Shown here in pieces: positions 58,580-64,000 of a stretch of DNA of 64,000 nucleotides; within the stretch, counting starts at the first letter, position 1; the number at the start of each line of letters is the position of its first letter. The position numbers and the translations under genes were made by a program. Origin of the DNA: Selaginella moellendorffii (taxonomy: Eukaryota > Streptophyta > Lycopodiopsida > Selaginellales > Selaginellaceae); contig NW_003314399.1 in NCBI RefSeq assembly GCF_000143415.4, positions 148,909-212,908 of the forward strand. The letters are read 5' to 3'. Under the pieces are notes generated by a model that was not told where the DNA came from, ran no database searches, and saw only the letters and a list, made by a program, of their open reading frames with translations.

Positions 58580-59046
58580 GGCCCATAGGCCCAACCACCA
58601 AGTCCCACGGTCCTTTAGGACTTCCTTACCATGCAATCGTATCCTTGGTCACTACACTAAAGGACTGCTCCTCTTCTTTTCCATAGTCTAGGATTTTGGG
58701 ACAACATTTTAGAACACTGCAAACTTACACGAGCCTCTTGTGTACTCTCCCCACCCTCTACCTTTGGGTGCTCTAGCCATGGGCTTAGAGTGAGGTTCCG
58801 TTGAGCCACGCCAAGTATCCAAGTAGGTAGTGCCACCCACACTTGGGCTGGCAGCATCGGCAATTCGATTTCCCAGGGGAACTAAAGCCGATTTTTGAAC
58901 ACTTCACTAAACTACTCTGCTTGTCAATGTGTGTTCACTCTAGCCTTGGACTTTTTAATGGTTATCCCATCACCCAACACCTAGGTATAGCCTTCCTGGG
59001 CCAAATTGACCTTTTCTAGCTAAATTCACTCCACTGGAGTCCTCCC
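58580..59046. other. Non-coding stretch between mobile elements
   Basis: No gene or clear repeat was identified. The base composition and style match the surrounding transposon debris. Confidence 0.45.
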
Positions 59047-59208
59047 TATAGCACACCTTATCTGTCTCCCCTTAAACCAACTGGAAAAGGGGCAATTGCT
59101 TGATGAGAGAGCCCTTAGTAGCTATTTTATCCTTATTTATCCCGTAAGGTTTTAAGGATCCACGGTGACAATATATCTAAATCTCATCCCATGATCACAT
59201 GCGCTACA
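59047..59208 (-). repeat. LTR-like repeat C, left copy
   Basis: 162 bp that recur as a direct repeat at 63634-63785. On the minus strand it starts TGTAGCGCATGTGATCATG. The sequence immediately right of it reads, on the minus strand, GAAGGGGGGGTGAG, a good polypurine tract, so this is the 3' LTR of a minus-strand element. Confidence 0.7.
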
Positions 59209-59474
59209 CTCACCCCCCCTTCAGAGAGGACAATCTGGTATTTTATGTCAGCCAGTTGAAAGGTGTACTATCTCAGAGTGACGGGTCCAATGCCTCCTTG
59301 ATGTATACGGCTGTGGAAGATGGACTAGGAGCTTCCCCAGAAAGGGTGATCACCAGTACAACTCGTCCTTGGGACAAGGACTTTGTTGGGGGGGAAGAAT
59401 TGTTAGGCGCTAGCTTTGACTACGTGGTCAACATCGGTCAAAGGGAGGCTCAAGGGTATATTAAGGCATGTTAG
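59199..59474 (+). pseudogene. Ty3/gypsy integrase C-terminus fragment
   Basis: The stretch VFYVSQLKGVLSQSDGSN matches the conserved HPVFHVSQLK segment that closes Ty3/gypsy pol proteins, followed by EDGLGASPERVITSTTRPWD in the place of the post-integrase tail. The rest of the integrase is not upstream; it lies 3.4 kb downstream at 62150-62886, so the parts are out of order. Its first codons overlap the end of LTR-like repeat C. Confidence 0.6.
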
Positions 59475-59552
59475 GGTAAGGGACTTAACCTACCCTAGGG
59501 CTCACAATGGAGCGGCGGCGCAGTGAAGCTTTTGAGGTAGCTCGGGGGTGGT

Positions 59553-60215
59553 TCATGATGAGTTGTCATCGCTCCCACTATCCAGTAAAATCCGCACTGG
59601 ATCACCATGGAACACGCCCGCCAGCATTAAAGCGGATTCACGCGTATCCTCGAGCTCCATCTTGTTCCACACACAGTTGAGCTGACGAGCAACGATCGAA
59701 AGTCGCTTCCTCCGACCGGAATGGTCGTTCTCCTCATCCTCACGCTGCAAAGTTTGCAACTTTTTAGTATCGGACTTACCGTGAGAAGAAGATTGGCCAT
59801 TCTTCTTGTCCTGCTGCTTGTTCTTCAACTGCAGACAATCAGCCTTGTAGTGTCCAAGTTCGCCGCAATGATGACAACCCTGTCTATAATTCTTGACAAA
59901 GAACTTCTGCTTTTTGGACCCCTTTGCATCTGAGGTAGTCACCACTGACTTCAACTTGTGATGCTTGTTCCCATCCTTGTGTCCACAGTGATCATCACGA
60001 CGATTCTCGGCAGAAGGACTCTGCAAACGCTTGCGAGACTTGTGCCTAACTTGGAGCGCTACCCCGTCCAGCCTCGAGTGCCTCAACACGCCCACGCATG
60101 GTATCCATCATGCCATGCATCTCTTCTTGCATCTCTTGCTGATTTCGGTTAAGGGCTCGCAGCTCATGAACCACATCTTGAAGGTGTAGCCACCTCTACT
60201 CAACATTTCGATGCT
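59553..60215 (-). pseudogene. Inverted gag zinc-knuckle/protease-start segment
   Basis: On the minus strand: a gag-like segment with MHGMMDTMRGRVEALEAG (about 60070-60125), a CCHC knuckle CHHCGELGHYKADC (near 59850), and the start of the aspartic protease, VRILLDSGSDDNSS, closed by a stop at 59553. A frame change lies near 60095. The protease is cut right after its active site, and a fitting continuation starts at about 60216 on the opposite strand. Confidence 0.75.
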
Positions 60216-62886
60216 TGTGTCGAGGGGCTGGAAGTGTTGGTTGGCAAAACCACACTTGTGGAGACTTTTTATCTCGCGGATATTCATCGTGTGGATCTCA
60301 TTCTTGGGATGCCATGGTTGGTGAAGGTGGATCCAGAGATAAAGTGGAGTATTAAGCGTATCTCGTTGGAGTATGGTGGCGTTAAAGATGTGTGGTTTCG
60401 CGAGGGTGTTCAGCCACCAGTTGTTATGCTCTCTACTACATCTTTGAGGCGGGCTTGTAGTAATGGAAAAGCACTTTTGAGTTACTTGCTATTTGTTTGT
60501 GACTTGGGGGACCAAGGCACATGTGGGGGAGAAGCAGCAGTATGGGATGTACTTGACAAGTTTTCTGATGTTTTTCCATCTGAACTTCCTCATGGATTAC
60601 CTCCGTTACGAGGTGTGGAGCATGGGATTACATTGGCGCCGGGGACGCGGCCAATTTACCGGCATCCATTTCGGTTAAGTTATGCGGAGGAGCAAGAAGT
60701 TCAACGACAAGTCAAGGAGTTACTTGAGTTTGGATTTATTCAGCCAAGTAAATCTCTGTTTGGTGCTCCGGTCTTGCTTGTGAAGAAGAAGGACGGTTCA
60801 ATGCGGATGTGTATTGACTACCGTGCTTTAAACAAGAAGACAGTGAAGGACAAGATGCCGATGCCACGTATGGATGATATCCTGAACAAGCTTGGTGAAG
60901 CACGAATGTTTACCAAGATTGATCTGAGGAGTGGATATCATCAGATTGCAATGGATGATGCATCTATCTCCAAGACGGCATTCAACACAAGCTTCGGACA
61001 TTTTGAATTTACCGTTATGCCGTTTGGTTTGACAAATACACCGGCCACATTTACTCGGTTGATGACGGAGGTATTTGGGCGTTATCTTCATGAGTTTGTG
61101 GAGATTTTCTTGGACGATATTCTTGTTTTTAGCAAGAATATGGAGGAGCATAGGATGCATTTGCGCAAGGTTCTTTTGTTACTTCGAAATAGCAAACTTT
61201 ATGCGAAGAAGAGCAAATGTGAATTTGCAAAGTCGGAGGTAGAATATCTAGGCTATATTGTGACATCTAAGGGTGTCAAGACAGATCCAAAGAAGGTGGC
61301 TATGGTGGAAAACTGGCCTACACCGACTACAGTGGCTGAGTTGCACAGTTTTCTTGGTATGGCTAGTTACTACCAACGTTTCTAGCATAAGTTTGCAGAG
61401 GTGGCTATTCCTTTGACACGGTTGTTATGTAAGAATGTGCCATTCGAATGGAAGACGCCACAAGAGGAGAGTTTTGTGGCGCTGAAACGATTGTTGAGCG
61501 AGGCTCCAGTGCTTCGCATTGTTGATCCATCAAAACCTTACGAGGTGACATGCGATGCGAGTGGTTATGCACTGGGAGGAGTTCTCATGCAAGAGGGACA
61601 GCCTATTGCATATGAGAGTCGAACTTTGAATTCCGCTGAGCAACGCTATTCCACATATGAGCAATAGTTACTCTCTATTGTTCATGCTTTGCGGACGTGG
61701 CGGCACTATCTTTATGGTGCAGTGTTCATGGTGTTGATAGATCACAAACCATTTGTGTATCTTTTCACACAGAAGGAGTTGAACACTAGGCAAGCTCGTT
61801 GGATGGTCAAACTCATGGAGTTTGGGGAGTTTCCTATTGAGCATCGTCTGGGAAAATCAAATGTGGTGGCAGATGCTTTCTCTCGTGTTCGTCATGTGAC
61901 GACGTTACGAAAACGATTTTGTCATCATTTGAGTAAGGTGGTTAGCGAGTTTGGGCAGTTGGTTGAGCATGCTCAGGCTCAGGATGCTGAGGTGGCCTCT
62001 TTGCGAGCCCAGATGGAAGCCCCTTTATGGGATTCTCTACTACAATGGCCATGTATATTTGCCACGGGTGGATGCGTTAATTACTTAAGTTTTATTCCAC
62101 TATCATGATCGTCCAGAGGCCGGTCATTTTGGGGGGAAGAAGACGTATGAGTTGATTAAGCACAACTTTTATTGGAGGAATATGAAGGCTGATATCCTTA
62201 AGTATTGTAAATCATGCGAGCTTTGTCAGCGGGTTAAGGTGCCACGAGAAAAGCCGGAGGGACTTTTGCAACCTTTACCTATTCCTCAGAGCCGTTGGTG
62301 TAGTATCTCTATGGACTTCATCACTTGTTTCACACGAACACAGAGGCAAAAGGAGCAAGTATGGGTTATAGTGGATTGGTTGACGAAGTATGTGCGGTTG
62401 TTGGCTCTTCGGAAGACTGTCACTGCCTCAGACTTGGCTGCGGTTTACTTGGAGAAGGTTTTTCCTGATTTTGGTTTGCCAAAGGACATCATTAGTGATT
62501 GAGATTCAAAGTTCACCAGTGGATTTTGGAAAAGCTTTGCAAAGGCTATGCAAGTGACTTTGAAACTCTCGAGTGAAGATCATCCTCAGACGGATGGGCA
62601 AACCGAACGTGTGAATCAGGTGGTGGAGGATATGCTACGTTGTAGCATTGGTCAAAGGCAAGGACAGTGGGATTTATATCTTCCGTTAGTGCAATTTGCT
62701 TACAACAATAGCCAACACAGTGGAACCAAGCTAAGTCCTTACTTTGCCATGTTTGGAAGGCATCTTCGAACAGCATTGGAGTTGGGATTGCATTTGAGTA
62801 AGGACGTTCAAGATAAGTTTAATTCCGAAGCAACTGATTTGGCCACAGAACTTGATGAGATCTTGGTGGTGTGCAAACGGAATCAC
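60216..62886 (+). pseudogene. Ty3/gypsy pol (rest of protease, RT, RNase H, integrase), copy 2
   Basis: It starts mid-protease with FDACVEGLEVLVGK and VDLILGMPWLVKVDP. RT has MRMCIDYRALNKKTVKDKMP, MFTKIDLRSGYHQIAMDD, FTVMPFGLTNTPATF and the catalytic IFLDDILVFSKN. A stop follows at about 61383. RNase H has YEVTCDASGYALGGVLMQ and, after a stop at 61665, RLGKSNVVADAFSR. Integrase has the finger AGHFGGKKTYELIKHNFYW with CKSCELCQ, the first Asp in ISMDFI, a stop at 62500 in the SD-DSKF segment, and HPQTDGQTERVNQ. It breaks off at about 62886, where a small LTR begins. The copy is not close to Ty3/gypsy copy 1. Inactive. Confidence 0.85.
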
Positions 62887-63385
62887 TTAATTGTAGGGCC
62901 CTTTCTTTATCTTATTATCCTGACCTGGTGCCTAACAATCCTCCCCCTCATCAGGGAATGATCGTCCACGATCATACTTAGGCCACCCTCTGGTCACCAT
63001 AGTCCTTCTCTTAGGGTCTACCAAACCTTGGTTCTCCCTCTAGATTCACCATATTGAATATTCCTTAAGAATATTCCTTCCCCACTTGTCAGCCACGAGA
63101 ATCGAATTGGGCTCCGATACCATTGTTAGGAGGCTAAAGGGGTGATCACTTGATTGGTTCTCTCTCTAGATTCACCATGTTGAATATTCCTTAAGAATAT
63201 TCCTGCCCCACTCGTCAGCCACGAGAATCGAACTGAGCTCCGATACTATTGTTAGGATCCTATCCCTTACACCCTAAGCCAACTGGCTAAAGGGGTGATC
63301 ACTTGATTGCAGGGCCCTTTCCTTATCCTATTATCATTCCCTGACGAGGGGGAGGATTGTTAGGCATCAAGTCAGGATAATAGGA
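62881..63385 (-). mobile_element. Array of small LTR (TRIM-like) units, minus orientation
   Basis: Three partial LTRs of one family are seen. The ends are TGTTAGG/CCTAACA. The left copy (62881-62937) is followed by a minus-strand polypurine tract GATGAGGGGGAGGAT. A middle remnant starts at 63124 and the right copy at 63250. Each TGTTAGG start at 63124 and 63250 is preceded by a primer-site-like CTCCGATACCA or CTCCGATACTA (minus: TGGTATCGGAG). The interior units (from about 63034 and 63160) repeat, with GAATATTCCTTAAGAATATTCC in both. It interrupts the Ty3/gypsy integrase. Confidence 0.65.
63326..63385. repeat. Inverted repeat with flipped LTR/polypurine segment
   Basis: TCCTATTAT (63326-63334) and ATAATAGGA (63377-63385) flank a 42-bp segment. 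The same segment appears in opposite orientation at 62919-62960 in the left copy, so it has been inverted here. Confidence 0.7.
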
Positions 63386-63599
63386 TATCCTTCCATTATG
63401 TAGACTATCTATTCCATGTGAGGCAACTAGTCATCCACCCGTACCGCAGTCCCATGGTGGATACCTTTGTCTGTGGATACTCCACACAAGAGGAAGGACG
63501 TATGCATGGATGTCCAATACGTACGATTTCAAATTTAGGGGTAGGAATATACCTCGCTCAAGGGTATATTATACTTTTTAAATAACCACTAATCAATGG

Positions 63600-63633
63600 G
63601 AATCGAACCCGTGCTATTTGCTCCGATACCAAC
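63600..63633 (-). other. Primer-binding site and box B-like motif
   Basis: On the minus strand TGGTATCGGAGC (63631-63620) lies 2 nt from the end of LTR-like repeat C. It is followed by ACGGGTTCGATTCCC, which matches the tRNA box B consensus. Primer function is inferred from position. Confidence 0.65.
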
Positions 63634-63785
63634 TATAACACACCTTATCTCTCTCCCCTTAAGCCAATTGGAAAGGGGGGCAATTGTTTGATAAGAGGCT
63701 ATTTTATCCCTATTTATCCCCTAAGGTTCCAAGGATCCACGGTGACAGTATATCTAAATCTCATCTCATGATCACATGCGCTACA
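63634..63785 (-). repeat. LTR-like repeat C, right copy
   Basis: A direct repeat of 59047-59208, 10 bp shorter through a small deletion. The adjacent primer site makes it the 5' LTR of a minus-strand element. Outer flanks CTCCC (59042-59046) and TTCCC (63786-63790) agree in four of five bases, as expected for an eroded target duplication. Confidence 0.7.
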
Positions 63786-63879
63786 TTCCCTCTACTATAC
63801 TTTTGGAGCTCACCAAACCCCCCAAGGTCTAGGAGACAAACGCTTTAGGCTTTCACCCTCTCAGACTCGGACTCGAACT

Positions 63880-63965
63880 CTGACTTGGGCTTAGGCTCGG
63901 TCTCGGTCCCGGTCTCAGTCTCGGTCTCGGTTCCGGTCTCAGTCTTGGTCTCAGTTTCGACTTCA
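63880..63965. repeat. Imperfect hexanucleotide tandem repeat (GGTCTC/AGTCTC)n
   Basis: About a dozen units of GGTCTC with C/T and G/A variants, near the right edge of the window. It would read Val-Ser repeats in one frame, but no gene context supports translation. Confidence 0.75.
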
Positions 63966-64000
63966 AACTCCATCTAGGGTCCTTTGCGAATTCCATCTTG

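Overview
This is nuclear DNA from a land plant. The compact layout fits a lycophyte such as Selaginella moellendorffii: introns are mostly 50-100 bp with GT-AG ends, intergenic gaps are a few hundred bp, and the families are plant-specific (BAT1-type permease, CEBiP/LYM-type LysM protein, OSB proteins with a PDF motif, an organellar HSP90, FUSC-like membrane proteins). The species is inferred from style and not proven. CDS coordinates span introns; exon coordinates are given where I could place the splice sites by eye.

The first 33 kb are gene-dense and mostly intact. In order: a cationic amino-acid transporter running off the left edge (-), a LysM GPI-anchored receptor-like protein (-), a BAT1-type permease (-), SAICAR synthetase (+), an F-box protein (-), a thioredoxin-like protein (-), cytosolic glucose-6-phosphate isomerase (-), the AAA+ ATPase PCH2/TRIP13 (-), two tandem OSB-like single-strand DNA-binding proteins (-), an organellar HSP90 (+), a ULP1-type SUMO protease (+), two tandem FUSC-domain membrane proteins (-), and a TRM2-type tRNA (m5U) methyltransferase (-). 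Even here small duplications have left debris. A CAT fragment and a LysM fragment lie between their parent genes. A thioredoxin-like/PCH2 block exists twice, with a different member decayed in each copy.

From 31 to 57 kb the window is a segmental duplication built around a P-loop NTPase gene that I read as a Crinkler-RHS (CR)-like family member. Copy 1 (33.6-35.7 kb) is broken by three small deletions, one of which removes the P-loop reading frame. Copies 2 (44.9-47.0 kb) and 3 (52.8-54.9 kb) have open frames. Copy 2 was duplicated together with a truncated TRM2 pseudogene, and all three share about 1.5 kb of downstream sequence. A decayed Ty3/gypsy element sits exactly between unit 1 and unit 2. 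An AT-rich gene desert (48.5-52.1 kb) separates units 2 and 3.

From 57 to 64 kb lies a nest of transposon remains. It holds a 653-bp TRIM element with 195-bp LTRs that carry a 5S rRNA-like segment (Cassandra-like) and 5-bp target duplications. It also holds a second Ty3/gypsy element whose gag-protease part is inverted relative to its polymerase part and whose integrase C-terminus lies upstream of everything else, a multimeric small-LTR array, and a pair of about 155-bp LTR-like repeats enclosing the nest.

The first half is housekeeping, transport and immunity genes with no sign of operon-like cooperation. The notable material is the CR-like gene expansion with its retroelement-marked breakpoint and the 5S-bearing miniature retrotransposon.
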